The notes under the pieces were generated by a model that worked only from the letters and a program-made list of their open reading frames with translations, made no database searches and was not told the origin of the DNA. Below, one piece after another: positions 17,650-26,963 of a DNA stretch of 64,000 nt (position 1 is its first letter; every line of letters starts with the position of its first letter). A program made the translations under genes and the position numbers. Origin of the DNA: Leptolyngbya sp. NIES-2104 (lineage in GTDB: Bacteria > Cyanobacteriota > Cyanobacteriia > Leptolyngbyales > Leptolyngbyaceae); assembly GCF_001485215.1 (NCBI RefSeq), contig NZ_BBWW01000001.1:4402001-4466000 (forward strand), read 5' to 3'.

Positions 17650-18390
17650 TCAGTTCGTTGCTAAAAACTCCAGGTACGAACTGCTGATTTCTTTCACTGC
17701 CAACTCATACAATTGTTTTCCGTGTTCGGGGGTGGCAAGGGCGGGATTTGAACCCATGCGACCGTCGGGATAGCGATCGCGAAAATCGATCGCGCCATAA
17801 ATTCGATGCCCTCGCGCCACAGGTTCAATCAACGGCGCAGTTTTGATCGAGTCAGGATACACATACTGAGTTAACGCCACCTCGCTTGGTGTGGCATGAG
17901 ATCCTTCTTGATCTCCATATAGCTCTTTTGCCAATTTGTAGACCGAGCCGCACATATACCAATTGCTCACAACACATTGAACACTGTGCGAAATGCCCAA
18001 ATCTGACAAATAATCATACGTTTCCGAAAATGCCGCTTTCAATGTCGCCACATTCCCGCCGTGTCCATTGATGAAAAAGAATTTCCGAAATCCCGCTTTC
18101 GCCAAACTCGTCACATAATCGCGAATCACCAGAATCATCGTACTCGGTCGTAAACTCATGCTACCTGGAAACGCTGTGTGATGCAGTGCCATCCCGACAT
18201 TAATTGTGGGAGCCACGATCGCATCCGTTGAATCTCCGACTCCTTTCGCGATCGCTTCGGCACAAATCGCATCGGTGCCAATTAATCCCGTCGGACCATG
18301 TTGCTCAGTCGAACCGATCGGGATTATTATCCCGGTCGATCGCGCTAAATACGCCTCTACTTCTTGCCAAGTCGATAAGTGCAATAACAT
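17650..18390 (-). CDS. Creatininase-family amidohydrolase
   Basis: 246 residues. Metal-ligand motifs of the creatininase fold are all present: IPIGSTEQHGP near the N-terminus (Glu, His), GTDAICAEA (Asp), INGHGGN around residue 113, and EGSHATPSE (Glu). Members hydrolyse cyclic amides (creatinine, or formamide intermediates in MftE and FAPy deformylase). The particular substrate cannot be told. It is divergent from btpA with 94 bp between the starts, so the two may share a regulatory region. Confidence 0.88.
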   Translation of the reverse strand: MLLHLSTWQEVEAYLARSTGIIIPIGSTEQHGPTGLIGTDAICAEAIAKGVGDSTDAIVAPTINVGMALHHTAFPGSMSLRPSTMILVIRDYVTSLAKAGFRKFFFINGHGGNVATLKAAFSETYDYLSDLGISHSVQCVVSNWYMCGSVYKLAKELYGDQEGSHATPSEVALTQYVYPDSIKTAPLIEPVARGHRIYGAIDFRDRYPDGRMGSNPALATPEHGKQLYELAVKEISSSYLEFLATN

Positions 18391-18484
18391 ACGGTTTAAG
18401 CTGAGTTGAACGTTCTAATTTCAGTTTCGCATTCCGAATCGCGTTATCATTTTCTTTATTGATGTTGCTTAGAAAGTCGGTTTA

Positions 18485-19345
18485 GTGGGCGCTGTGGACT
18501 TAAAACAAATATTCAAAACTTCAAATCCAATTATTGGTGTCGTTCATCTCCTGCCCCTGCCGACCTCTCCGCGCTGGGGCGGTAGTTTGAAGACCGTTGT
18601 CGATCGAGCGGAACAAGAAGCGACCGCACTCGCAGCAGGCGGCGTAGACGCGATTATTGTCGAGAATTTTTTTGATGCACCGTTTCCAAAAGATCATGTT
18701 GATCCCGCTGTCGTGAGCGCGATGACTGTGATTATTCAACGATTGCAGCAGATGGTGACATTGCCGATCGGGATTAATGTGCTGCGAAATGATGCTCACA
18801 GTGCATTAGCGATCGCAACCTGTGTTCAAGCCCAATTCATCCGAGTGAATGTCTGGACAGGCATTATGGCAACAGATCAAGGCTTGATCGAAGGACGCGC
18901 CCACGAACTGATGCGCTATCGTCGCGAGTTAGGCAGCGATGTAAAAATTTTCGCAGATGTATTAGTGAAACACGCTCGTCCGTTGAGTTCTACAAATCTG
19001 ACCGTCGCGGTGCAAGATACGATCGAGCGGGGACTTGCCGATGCGGTGATTCTCTCTGGATGGGCAACAGGCGATCCTCCCAATTTAGAAGATTTAGAAT
19101 TAGCGAGAGACGCGGCGCAGGGTACGCCTGTCTTTGTCGGTAGTGGGGCGGATTGGGAAAATGTGCCTCAAATGATGCAGGTCGCGGATGGCGTGATTGT
19201 ATCGAGTTCACTGAAGCGACAAGGAAAACGGGAAAATTCGATCGATCCGATTCGCGTCAGTCGATTTGTGGAAGCGGCACGAAGAGGGGTTCCGCTGCCG
19301 AAAAATGAGAAATCAGTACCACCTGTGAAAATCCATAACTTCTAA
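18485..19345 (+). CDS. btpA: BtpA-family protein, photosystem I biogenesis
   Basis: 286 residues from a GTG at 18485; a second GTG at 18494 is equally possible. The TIM-barrel BtpA family is recognised by VVHLLPLPTSPR, VDAIIVENFFDAPF, INVLRNDAHSALAIA and the C-terminal VFVGSGADWENV. In Synechocystis BtpA is a thylakoid-associated factor needed to stabilise PSI reaction-centre proteins, especially at low temperature. It is followed 4 bp later by a Uma2 gene, likely in the same transcript. Confidence 0.93.
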   Translation: MGAVDLKQIFKTSNPIIGVVHLLPLPTSPRWGGSLKTVVDRAEQEATALAAGGVDAIIVENFFDAPFPKDHVDPAVVSAMTVIIQRLQQMVTLPIGINVLRNDAHSALAIATCVQAQFIRVNVWTGIMATDQGLIEGRAHELMRYRRELGSDVKIFADVLVKHARPLSSTNLTVAVQDTIERGLADAVILSGWATGDPPNLEDLELARDAAQGTPVFVGSGADWENVPQMMQVADGVIVSSSLKRQGKRENSIDPIRVSRFVEAARRGVPLPKNEKSVPPVKIHNF

Positions 19346-19349
19346 TTCG

Positions 19350-19973
19350 ATGACAACTGCGATCGCCAAACCCCTTCAGCACCCTCTCAGTTTTGAGGAA
19401 TTTCTCAGCCGATACGGTGACGACGATCGCTATGAGCTAATTGATGGAGAAGTATTCGACTTGGAACCAACAGGTTTACACGAGGAAGTCGCTGCCTTCA
19501 TCACGACAAAACTCTGTGTGCAGATTGATCAAACCGATTTACCTTGGTTTGTGCTTCAGCGAGGACTCTTACGCCCCTCGAATGTAGGAATGACAGCATT
19601 TCGACCGGATGTAGCAGTCATCGATCGTACTGAACTGACCAAAGAGCCGTTTTGGTCTGAGCAATCGATTCTGACACTTGGAAGCTCAATTCGGTTTGTT
19701 GCAGAAGTCGTAAGTAGCAATTGGCAAAACGACTATGCGCGGAAGGTCGAGGATTACGCTGTTCTAGGAATTCCCGAATATTGGATTGCAGATTACGCAG
19801 CTTTGGGTGGAACGCGGCACATTGGAAAGCCGAAACAGCCGACGCTTTCGATTTGTACGCTCATTGATGGAGAGTATGAGATCCAACAACTTCGGGAGGA
19901 TCAATCGATCGCTTCTCTCACCTTCCCGGATTTGAAGCTGACGGCTGAACAAGTTTTAAAGGCAAGTCGATAA
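19350..19973 (+). CDS. Uma2-family protein (restriction-endonuclease-like fold)
   Basis: 207 residues: LSFEEFLSRYGDDDRYELID, then a PDVAVID strand with its Asp, VAEVVSSNW and EYWIADY. This is the PD-(D/E)XK-like core of DUF820/Uma2 proteins, which are greatly multiplied in cyanobacteria and whose role is not established. It shares the GGxRxIGKPKQPT block with the Uma2 genes ending at 31291 and 59249, so these three are close paralogues. It lies 4 bp after btpA. Confidence 0.88.
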   Translation: MTTAIAKPLQHPLSFEEFLSRYGDDDRYELIDGEVFDLEPTGLHEEVAAFITTKLCVQIDQTDLPWFVLQRGLLRPSNVGMTAFRPDVAVIDRTELTKEPFWSEQSILTLGSSIRFVAEVVSSNWQNDYARKVEDYAVLGIPEYWIADYAALGGTRHIGKPKQPTLSICTLIDGEYEIQQLREDQSIASLTFPDLKLTAEQVLKASR

Positions 19974-19995
19974 ATATTCTGCTTCAACCTGAATC

Positions 19996-20026
19996 TAGGG
20001 ATGTCAGCAATACTTGACACTCCCTA
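19996..20026 (+). terminator. Possible terminator hairpin after btpA-uma2
   Basis: TAGGG-a-TGTCA (19996-20006) pairs with TGACA-ct-CCCTA (20015-20026), a ten-pair stem with one small internal bulge, 22 bp after the Uma2 stop. There is no strong T tract after it, so termination would be weak or factor-dependent. Confidence 0.4.
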
Positions 20027-20104
20027 TAGCGTTTCATCGTTTGTATTCTGTATTCTGTATGGTGAATACTCGTTTAGCATTGAAAATTGGAGAATCTGAG
20101 TTTT

Positions 20105-20545
20105 ATGCTCAAACCTATCGTTCGTCGTCTTAGTGTCACAGCGATCGCGCTTTTGCTGTTTCTCAATCTTTCACTTGGATTTGCGGGAGCGGCTCGTGCG
20201 ATCGAGATCTCTGGATCGATCGCTCAAGTGCAAGCTGCCCCGACTGCCCCGACCGATTCACCAGCAGTAGAAGATCCAGCGGCAGTGAAAGCAGCGGAAA
20301 AAGCAGCAAAGAAAGCGGCTAAAGAAGCAGAAAAAGCAGCAAAGAAAGCGGCTGAAGCGGAAGAAGACAAGCAGAAAGAACTTCTGAAGGCTGAGAAGAA
20401 GAAAGCGAAAGAAGCAAAGAAAGCTGAGGAGAAAAAGGAAAAAGCAGCGAAGAAAGCAGCAAAAGAAGCAGAGAAAGCAGCGGCAGCAGCTAGTACAGCA
20501 TCCGAATCAGCGGCGGCTTCAGCGTCCGAAGCAGCGGCGGAATAA
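20105..20545 (+). CDS. Secreted or periplasmic Ala/Lys/Glu-rich repeat protein
   Basis: 146 residues from the ATG at 20105; a TTG at 20087 would add six. A clear Sec signal peptide (Arg-rich start, then VTAIALLLFLNLSLGFAGAA, cleavage near ARA) precedes a short Pro/Thr linker. About 80 residues of AEKAAKKAAKEAEK-type repeats follow, with an Ala/Ser tail. The repeats should form one long charged helix or coiled coil, as in TolA or histone-H1-like tails. The function is unknown. Low complexity limits homology inference. The upstream region has a GTATTCTGTATTCTGTAT direct repeat at about 20041-20060. Confidence 0.7.
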   Translation: MLKPIVRRLSVTAIALLLFLNLSLGFAGAARAIEISGSIAQVQAAPTAPTDSPAVEDPAAVKAAEKAAKKAAKEAEKAAKKAAEAEEDKQKELLKAEKKKAKEAKKAEEKKEKAAKKAAKEAEKAAAAASTASESAAASASEAAAE

Positions 20546-20559
20546 ACGGTTTCCACCGA

Positions 20560-20583
20560 TCGGTGCATCGCATGGTGCACCGA
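20560..20583 (+). other. 8-bp perfect stem-loop after the Ala/Lys-rich gene
   Basis: TCGGTGCA (20560-20567) and TGCACCGA (20576-20583) enclose 8 bases, 15 bp past the stop codon. It lacks a following T run, so it may stabilise the transcript end rather than terminate it. Confidence 0.4.
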
Positions 20584-20631
20584 CAATCGATCGAGTAAAT
20601 TGCTATAGAATTCTCTTAGTTTTGATCTGTA

Positions 20632-21303
20632 ATGTTAGAAGTTGATTCGGATCAGTTTTATGCAAGTTTAGTGATTGAACATATTGTTTCAGTCGGTGCA
20701 GAGTCCGCCTTCAAACGGTGGCATCAGACCTATGTAAAACATGCGAAACGCTTTACAGGATTTATTCGGACTGATCTTTGTTTACCGTTGAAGTGCCCGA
20801 ATGCAGTCGTAAAGTGGTATTCGATCGTGCATTTCGACACGCCAGAACATCTAAACGAATGGGTGGAATCGAGCGATCGTAAACAGCTTGTCGAATCGGG
20901 GCAGCAGTTTTTTCGCGCTTATCGCTTCAAATCGTTTACGACTGGGTTAGAAGGTTGGTTTTCTAATACAGTTGGTCATGGAGAACAGTCTAGGCTCGGA
21001 CCTGCGACCTGGAAACAAATTTTAGCGGTTGTGTTGGGACTTTACCCGATCGTGATGCTGCAATCTAAGCTTTCTGCCCAGTTTAATTTTCTGAATGCTT
21101 TACCGCGTGAATGGGTGACACTGATTAATATTTTGATTAGCTCTACGCTGCTGAGTCTGGTGATGATGCCGTTGATTTCAAAACAATTTAGCTTTTGGTT
21201 GCAGCCTGCTTATCGATTAACATCGCGAAAAAATGATGTAGTTGGAGCGGGATTAATTGCGATCGCGCTCTTGATCATGATGACCGTATTTCATCAGTTC
21301 TAA
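20632..21303 (+). CDS. Antibiotic-biosynthesis-monooxygenase-like domain with C-terminal membrane helices
   Basis: 223 residues. Residues 1-115 look like a dimeric ferredoxin-like ABM domain (VIEHIVSVGAESAFKRWHQ, then FDTPEHLNEWVESSDRKQLV). The rest contains three hydrophobic helices (ILAVVLGLYPIVML, WVTLINILISSTLLSLVMM, VVGAGLIAIALLIMM). This matches the COG3224 architecture of membrane ABM proteins, whose substrate is unknown. It is transcribed toward desA and ends in a shared bidirectional terminator. Confidence 0.75.
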   Translation: MLEVDSDQFYASLVIEHIVSVGAESAFKRWHQTYVKHAKRFTGFIRTDLCLPLKCPNAVVKWYSIVHFDTPEHLNEWVESSDRKQLVESGQQFFRAYRFKSFTTGLEGWFSNTVGHGEQSRLGPATWKQILAVVLGLYPIVMLQSKLSAQFNFLNALPREWVTLINILISSTLLSLVMMPLISKQFSFWLQPAYRLTSRKNDVVGAGLIAIALLIMMTVFHQF

Positions 21304-21339
21304 AAAAGCTCCGGTTGTTCTAATCAACCGGAGCTTTTT
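21303..21339. terminator. Bidirectional intrinsic terminator
   Basis: AAAAAGCTCCGGTTG (21303-21317) and its exact complement CAACCGGAGCTTTTT (21325-21339) form a 15-bp stem with a 7-base loop and A/T tracts on both sides. It serves the ABM-like gene on the plus strand and the desaturase on the minus strand. Confidence 0.92.
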
Positions 21340-21342
21340 CAA

Positions 21343-22380
21343 TTATTTATCGTTGTAAGAGCGGAACGATTGGTAAGCGTAGTCTGGGTGATAGAGATGA
21401 CAGCGATCGGTAATCTCTTTCATCAGTCCCCAAGAAAACTGATGCTGTCTCAGCTTCGTTCCCCAATTCTGAACTAGGCTTTGATGGGCTAGTCGTAAGT
21501 TGTAGGACGGAATCGCGGTAGATAAGTGATGCGGAATGTGGACATTGATATCGTGACAGAGGAATTCGATCCATCTCGGATAATCACAATGTACTGTTCC
21601 GAACAATTGCGCCTGTGCAGCGTCCCATTCCTCCGGCTCTTTAAATTGGATGTCCGGTAAGGTGTGGTGAACGAGCGTGAAGGTGCTCATCCAGAAGTGA
21701 TACACCAACCAGGGCAAGAGCCAGAATTTGACAAAGCCCCAAACTCCAACCGTGAGAAATAACGTCGGAAAGACGATCGCAGCAAAACCGACGACAACCG
21801 CGATCGACAATTTCACTTTGCCATGATCTCGCTTGTTATAGTTCGACAAATTAAAGTGAACGATTGCCCAGTGCAGCACCGAAGCTAACCACCAGAACCG
21901 CCCACGAGTCGTTTCATAAGCGATCTTTGTGATCGGATCAAGCTGGTCGTACACTTCTGTTCGCCAAGGTTGCCAAGCATTATCAACATCCATTTTGTTG
22001 GTGTGATTGTGATGTTGATTGTGCAGAATGCGCCAGCAGTGGAACGGATAAATCAGCGGAGCCATGAAAATGTGACCGATCAGATCATTGACCCATTTAC
22101 GCTGAGCAAACGATCGATGTCCACAATCGTGTGCGATTACGAAAAATCCAGTTAATGCAGTTCCGGTAAAAATCCACGCAAACGGTAACAGGAACCAGGG
22201 AGCGGCTTGAATACTCCAGTAGCCAAGACCCACCATCGCAACATTGACGATAACGGAAGTCCAGGCTTTTTTCATGTCTTTTTGAAAGCACTCACGCGGT
22301 AGCGTCTTGATGATGTCTTTCAGTCGAAGGTTTTCAGAACTCGTGAGAGTCACGGAGTCGGGCGTGAGCGATGCTGTCAT
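21343..22380 (-). CDS. desA: Acyl-lipid Delta12-type fatty-acid desaturase
   Basis: 345 residues from the Met at 22380, preceded by GGAGAGA; the frame extends upstream to 22473 without a better start. Three histidine boxes bind the di-iron centre: HDCGHRS, HNQHH and HIPHH. The start ([15 protein letters not shown]) and the block [19 protein letters not shown] resemble Synechocystis DesA, which puts the Delta12 double bond into membrane lipids using ferredoxin. Regiospecificity is from family resemblance. desA genes are often cold-induced; no element for this is obvious. Confidence 0.92.
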   Translation of the reverse strand: MTASLTPDSVTLTSSENLRLKDIIKTLPRECFQKDMKKAWTSVIVNVAMVGLGYWSIQAAPWFLLPFAWIFTGTALTGFFVIAHDCGHRSFAQRKWVNDLIGHIFMAPLIYPFHCWRILHNQHHNHTNKMDVDNAWQPWRTEVYDQLDPITKIAYETTRGRFWWLASVLHWAIVHFNLSNYNKRDHGKVKLSIAVVVGFAAIVFPTLFLTVGVWGFVKFWLLPWLVYHFWMSTFTLVHHTLPDIQFKEPEEWDAAQAQLFGTVHCDYPRWIEFLCHDINVHIPHHLSTAIPSYNLRLAHQSLVQNWGTKLRQHQFSWGLMKEITDRCHLYHPDYAYQSFRSYNDK

Positions 22381-22561
22381 GAACGATCTTTCTCTCCTGG
22401 AAGGACGGTAAAAATCATGCCGATCGAAACAAATTCTCGATCGAGAATTTGTCACATAAAAATCAGGCTCCAAGCAGCGGTAGCCCGACCTCAGCTTGTA
22501 AAATTACGAAGATTTCTGTTAAGAAACCTTAATTGTTATACCACGATCGCTGAAAACGAAC

Positions 22562-23137
22562 TCAAGATTCGTCTTTTTCGTCAGAGGGTAATCGTCTTCC
22601 TCGTCGTTTTCGCGCTTCCATTGCCCGCTCTAAAACCGTGAGCAATCCCGGCGCTTCTTCTTGGAGTGCGAGCAGTAAGCGTTCGCCTTCTTCGAGGTCG
22701 CCCGGATCTTCTCCGGTTTCCATCACGGCGTTTAATCGGGGCAGTGCTAATTCATCGACGAGTTCGACGAGGCTATGTAGGCAGCGATTGAATTGCCGCT
22801 CGGTGAGGGTGGAATCTTCGAGGGGAAATTCGATGATGGCGCGAATTTCACCATCGGACGGGTCATATTCCCACTGCAACATTTTGGTTTCCCAAGAAAT
22901 CGCCAGCATAGTTTGTAAAATTGCGGCTTTGTGTGGGTGATCTTTGACTCCAGATAAAACTCGTGGAGCAAACATTTCAAAGAATTCACCTTCTTCGTCA
23001 AGCTGAATCACAATGAGAAAATCTTCTAGGTTCTCACCGTACACACCAGTAAGAATGCGGCAACCTGCTTCATCAATGCGGTACTTCCATTCCTTTTTAT
23101 CGAGATAACTTGCAATTTGTTCTAGAGTTGCTGCCAT
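22562..23137 (-). CDS. YbjN / type III secretion chaperone-like fold protein
   Basis: 191 residues. The N-terminal 130 residues (LEQIASYLDKKEWKYRID, then FLIVIQLDEEGEFFEMFAP) fit the alpha/beta sandwich shared by YbjN and T3SS chaperones (CesT-like). The last 50 are acidic and then basic, ending in RKRRGRRLPSDEKDES. Such proteins are widespread in cyanobacteria as putative peptide-binding chaperones. No specific client is indicated. coaE lies upstream on the same strand. Confidence 0.7.
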   Translation of the reverse strand: MAATLEQIASYLDKKEWKYRIDEAGCRILTGVYGENLEDFLIVIQLDEEGEFFEMFAPRVLSGVKDHPHKAAILQTMLAISWETKMLQWEYDPSDGEIRAIIEFPLEDSTLTERQFNRCLHSLVELVDELALPRLNAVMETGEDPGDLEEGERLLLALQEEAPGLLTVLERAMEARKRRGRRLPSDEKDES

Positions 23138-23189
23138 AAAATTTTCTTTTTGTCATCCTGAACAGTCTAGCGGTCGAGGTCGATCGATT

Positions 23190-23780
23190 TCAACCGCTGA
23201 GGTTTAAGGCGCGATCGACTTGTTGAATCAAGCTCTCAGGCGTAGTGGAATTATCCAGAACGATGTTGGCGCGATCGCGCTTTTCCTCGATCGACATTTG
23301 ACTGCGAATTCGCGCTTGAGCTTGTTCTAGCGTTAATTTTTCTCGCTGCATGAGTCGCTGGATTTGTTGCGTTTCTGGGCAGGAGATCACCCAGATTTCA
23401 GTCACTAAATCGGTCATGTTGGCTTCAAATAAAAGCGGGATCACTAGCACGATTGTCGAATCAGTCTGTGAAAGTCGATCGCATTCTGTTTGCAAAACGG
23501 TTCTGACAAACGGGTGAATTTGTTGTTCTAACCAGGTGCGTTCAGTCGGATCGGAGAAAATGATCGATCCGAGTTTTGCTCGATCGAGCGAACCATCGAG
23601 ACGCAGCAGGGCGGAACCATATCGATCGATAATTCGCGACAGAATCGGTGATCCGGGTTCTACTGCCTCTCGTGCAATCAAATCTGCATCTAAAACAGGT
23701 AAATGATGAGCGGTGGCGAGATAGTTTGAAACCGTTGTTTTTCCCATTGCGATCCCGCCTGTGATTCCAATGATTCGCAT
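23190..23780 (-). CDS. coaE: Dephospho-CoA kinase
   Basis: 196 residues, the usual length. P-loop GITGGIAMGKTTVSN at the start, VLDADLIAREAV for the CoA-binding region, then VLVIPLLFE and the lid SQMSIEEKRDRANIVLDNS. It phosphorylates the 3'-hydroxyl of dephospho-CoA, the last step of coenzyme A synthesis. It sits upstream of the YbjN-like gene (52 bp gap) and is divergent from a glycosyltransferase. Confidence 0.96.
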   Translation of the reverse strand: MRIIGITGGIAMGKTTVSNYLATAHHLPVLDADLIAREAVEPGSPILSRIIDRYGSALLRLDGSLDRAKLGSIIFSDPTERTWLEQQIHPFVRTVLQTECDRLSQTDSTIVLVIPLLFEANMTDLVTEIWVISCPETQQIQRLMQREKLTLEQAQARIRSQMSIEEKRDRANIVLDNSTTPESLIQQVDRALNLSG

Positions 23781-23845
23781 CGAAAATTTCCCGAAGTTCC
23801 CGATCTAGTGTAGATTCAGGCTGATGTCTCGATCGATCTGTTCTC

Positions 23846-25471
23846 TTGGCTCCTGTGCTTGGTCTGATTACGGCTTTGCTGATTGGCGCGATTCTCAGGT
23901 TCTGGAATCTCGACCTCAAACCGCTCTGGATGGATGAAGTCATCACAGCGATTTTCAGCATGGGACGCAACTATTTAGAAGTGCCCGTCGAGCAGTTTTT
24001 TAATCTTTCAGCTTTGGATCAATTGTTTCAACTGAAGCCGACTACTTGCGCGAATATTGCTCAAACCGTTTCAGTGCAATCTGTTCATCCGCCGTTGTTT
24101 TTTTGCTGGCTGAATCAATGGCTGCAATGGGTTCCGGGGGACTGGGTCTGGAGATTGCGATCGCTGAGTGCGGTCGCTGGAATCGTTGCGATCGCGCTTG
24201 TCTACTGGCTCAATCGCATTGCTTTTTCTTCGAGTGCGGGAACGATCGCGGCGTTTGTAATGGCAGTTTCGCCGTTTGCGGTTTATCTGTCTCAAGAAGC
24301 GCGGCATTACACCGTTCCTATCTTGTTTGTGATTGTGGCGCTGGTGGGATTGATTCGGATTCAGCAAGACTTATTGAAGGGTCAGCGATCGCTTAAAGTT
24401 TGGATCGGTTGGACGATTGTGAATGGTATTGGGTTTTATGTTCATTACTTTTTAGTGTTAGCGATCGCGGCTCAGTTTTTTACTTTATCTGTCTTGCAGA
24501 TTCGATTGCGGCATCCGTATCGATTTTGGTGGCGGACTTGGGTCGCGATCGTACTTTCAGGTTTAGGCATTCTTGCCATTTGGCTGCCTTGGCTTCCGAC
24601 TTTTATCAGTCATATCACTCGTCCTGAGACGGATTGGTTAGCGACTTCGGAGGCGGCATGGTGGAGTTTTTTGATTCCGCTGTCTCAGTTTGCGGTGGGG
24701 TGGCTCGTGATGGTGGTGTCGTTTCCGGTCGAGTTTCAGCCTGTTTGGATTATTGTGCTCAGTGCGATCGCGATGGTGTTGTTTGCAGGTTGGATGATTT
24801 GGTGTGTGGTCAAAGGATTAAAAATGCTCTGGAATGATCCAAAAACACACTGGGAAACGTTGATTTTGGTGAGTTTTGTCGTCGGGGTTTTGATCGAATT
24901 TTTAGCGATCGTCTACATTCTCGGCAAAGATATCACACAAGTTCCACGCTATAACTTCATTTACTATCCGGCAGTTTGCGCCCTGATTGGAGCTTGCTTT
25001 TGGAAGTTGCAGCCGTCAAAATTTGAATCTCCAATTTTGCTGTATTTTGTGGGTGCATTAAGCTGTATTTTTGTCGTTTTTAACTTGGTATTTCTTAAGC
25101 CATACACTCCGGAGCGCGTTGCTCAAAATATTCTGTCTCCGAACTGTGCGGCGGTTGCAATGAGCTACAACGATTTTCAAGATATTGCTTTGGGTTTAGG
25201 ATTTGCTTTAGCGATTCAAACGGAAGCGAGATTACAACCTTGTCAGCCTGTTTTTGCGCTCTTTTCTCGGACTCAGGGATATGAAGCGTTTTGGCAGAAA
25301 GTTGCAGCCTCGAAGATTCCATCTGTACAGCAGTTTTGGGCGATCGCTCCGGGTTTAAGAATGCGCGATTTTCCGAATCAGGTGAAACTTCAGGGGAAAA
25401 TCTGCGATCGTAATCCACAAGCACAATATCGAATCGGAATTCCATACGTCGGTTACGATTGCCAAAATTAA
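23846..25471 (+). CDS. GT39/ArnT-like membrane glycosyltransferase
   Basis: 541 residues from a TTG at 23846, with a GTG at 23855 as alternative; the frame is closed just upstream and no ATG is near. The first loop carries the Asp-Glu motif LWMDEVITAI used by GT-C enzymes of the PMT/ArnT superfamily. SVQSVHPPLFFCWL and YLSQEARHYTVPIL follow, then ten or so transmembrane helices and a small C-terminal domain. These enzymes transfer sugars from polyprenyl-phosphate donors. Acceptor unknown. Confidence 0.85.
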   Translation: MAPVLGLITALLIGAILRFWNLDLKPLWMDEVITAIFSMGRNYLEVPVEQFFNLSALDQLFQLKPTTCANIAQTVSVQSVHPPLFFCWLNQWLQWVPGDWVWRLRSLSAVAGIVAIALVYWLNRIAFSSSAGTIAAFVMAVSPFAVYLSQEARHYTVPILFVIVALVGLIRIQQDLLKGQRSLKVWIGWTIVNGIGFYVHYFLVLAIAAQFFTLSVLQIRLRHPYRFWWRTWVAIVLSGLGILAIWLPWLPTFISHITRPETDWLATSEAAWWSFLIPLSQFAVGWLVMVVSFPVEFQPVWIIVLSAIAMVLFAGWMIWCVVKGLKMLWNDPKTHWETLILVSFVVGVLIEFLAIVYILGKDITQVPRYNFIYYPAVCALIGACFWKLQPSKFESPILLYFVGALSCIFVVFNLVFLKPYTPERVAQNILSPNCAAVAMSYNDFQDIALGLGFALAIQTEARLQPCQPVFALFSRTQGYEAFWQKVAASKIPSVQQFWAIAPGLRMRDFPNQVKLQGKICDRNPQAQYRIGIPYVGYDCQN

Positions 25472-25559
25472 TTCCTACGGTTTACCTATCTCGATGGGCG
25501 ATTATTATTATCAAGTCACAGATAATAAAAAGGTTTTCTGTAGGATAAAACCGCTAGTC

Positions 25560-26960
25560 ATGAATTCTAGAGTTTTAAAGCAAGAAGCAAACGCGCTTCA
25601 CAAAGCAGTTTCGCCGCTGTTGGCATTGGATGCTCGATTTGCAGAAGTGATAGTGCGGGATTTGGCTCGACTCGTTCAACAGTGTGCGCGGAGTCGTGGA
25701 ACGGTACGACCGCCGGAATTGCTTGCGTTTCTCGTGGTGTATGCGCTGATCAAGCAAGATGCAGAAAAATTAAACGCAGCCATTCATCTTTGGGAAACTC
25801 CGGAGCGATCGAAATATGAAAAGATCACGCTGCAAATTATTTTAGACTTGACTCAGGATCAGTCTGAAACGTTTTTATTACCTTCGATCGTCAATCGATT
25901 CGATGAAGAGAAGGGAACGAATTATTTAGGTACAGTAATTAATGCCGTTTATAAATTTGCTCAAGCGATCGTTAAATCTGATGGCTCAGTAGATCTACAA
26001 GATTTAGAAACACTTTCGCAGATTTGGCAACGACTTCATACTTATCAAAAACTAGAAAATTATCAATCAGGATTCGCTTCAATTCCAGGAATAGAATCGA
26101 CTGAAAGCCCTGAACAAATTTTAGAAGAGGCACTTTCTGAATTGAATGATTTGATTGGACTGGAAAATATTAAAGAAGAAGTGAAAACGCTGGCGAATTT
26201 TCTCAAAGTGCAAAAGATTCGAGTCGATCGCGGTTTAGCAAAAACTTCTGTTTCACTTCATGCGGTGTTTTGTGGACCTCCAGGAACCGGAAAAACAACG
26301 GTTGCGCGATTGATGAGCCGAATTTTTCACGGACTCGAATTTCTAAATAAAGGTCATTTAATCGAAACCGATCGCTCAGGGATGGTGGCGGGATATGTCG
26401 GACAAACTGCGAAGAAGGTCGATGATTTGGTCGATTCTGCGCTTGATGGAGTTCTCTTTATCGATGAAGCCTATGCGCTAGTTCCAGGAGAATCAGGACG
26501 AGATTTTGGGCAAGAAGCGATCGATGTTTTGCTCAAACGCATGGAAGATTATCGCGATCGCTTAGTCGTAATCGTGGCAGGATATACCGATGAAATGGCA
26601 ACCTTTATCGAGTCGAATCCAGGTTTAGAATCGCGGTTTAATCGATATTTTTATTTTAATGACTATAAGCCTGAAGAATTACTCGCAATTTTAGAAAAAA
26701 TGTGCGGTAAAAGCCACTTTAAGTTATCGAATGACGCACGAGAAAAACTACGATCAATCTTTGAAGATCTGTACGTCAATCGAGATAAAAACTTTGGAAA
26801 TGCAAGACTTGTACGGAATTTATTTGAGCGAATGATCGAACGTCAGGCGAATCGATTGGCTGTGTTAAATTCACTCAGTGATGAGACATTGACAACGCTT
26901 TTACCTGAAGATATCCCGGCTCAAGTCGGCAGTCGATACGCGGGTCAGCGTCGATCGTAG
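25560..26960 (+). CDS. AAA+ ATPase (CbbX/SpoVK type) with TerB-like N-terminal region
   Basis: 466 residues from the ATG at 25560; an ATG at 25494 would add 22 residues unlike the family. The N-terminal 170 residues are helical and include FAQAIVKSDGSVDLQDLETL, an acidic turn typical of TerB-like domains. Around residue 200 begins a CbbX/SpoVK-like AAA+ domain: LIGLENIKEEVKTL, Walker A GPPGTGKT, Walker B GVLFIDEAYAL, the pore-loop region GYVGQTAKK and the sensor region NPGLESRFNRYFYF. CbbX remodels red-type Rubisco, but many cyanobacterial relatives have other clients. A MITE-like repeat follows the stop. Confidence 0.82.
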   Translation: MNSRVLKQEANALHKAVSPLLALDARFAEVIVRDLARLVQQCARSRGTVRPPELLAFLVVYALIKQDAEKLNAAIHLWETPERSKYEKITLQIILDLTQDQSETFLLPSIVNRFDEEKGTNYLGTVINAVYKFAQAIVKSDGSVDLQDLETLSQIWQRLHTYQKLENYQSGFASIPGIESTESPEQILEEALSELNDLIGLENIKEEVKTLANFLKVQKIRVDRGLAKTSVSLHAVFCGPPGTGKTTVARLMSRIFHGLEFLNKGHLIETDRSGMVAGYVGQTAKKVDDLVDSALDGVLFIDEAYALVPGESGRDFGQEAIDVLLKRMEDYRDRLVVIVAGYTDEMATFIESNPGLESRFNRYFYFNDYKPEELLAILEKMCGKSHFKLSNDAREKLRSIFEDLYVNRDKNFGNARLVRNLFERMIERQANRLAVLNSLSDETLTTLLPEDIPAQVGSRYAGQRRS

Positions 26961-26963
26961 AAA

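Noticed and set aside
17725-17765. tRNA T-arm-like sequence (GGGATTTGAACCC on the plus strand)
   Set aside because: It lies inside the creatininase-family gene and encodes the conserved stretch PDGRMGSNPALATP. No acceptor, D-arm or anticodon-arm partners can be found around it.
20224-20586. 120-residue minus-strand Phe/Ala/Ser-rich frame
   Set aside because: It is the mirror of the AEKAAKK repeats in the exported protein; such repeats keep the opposite frame open by composition alone.
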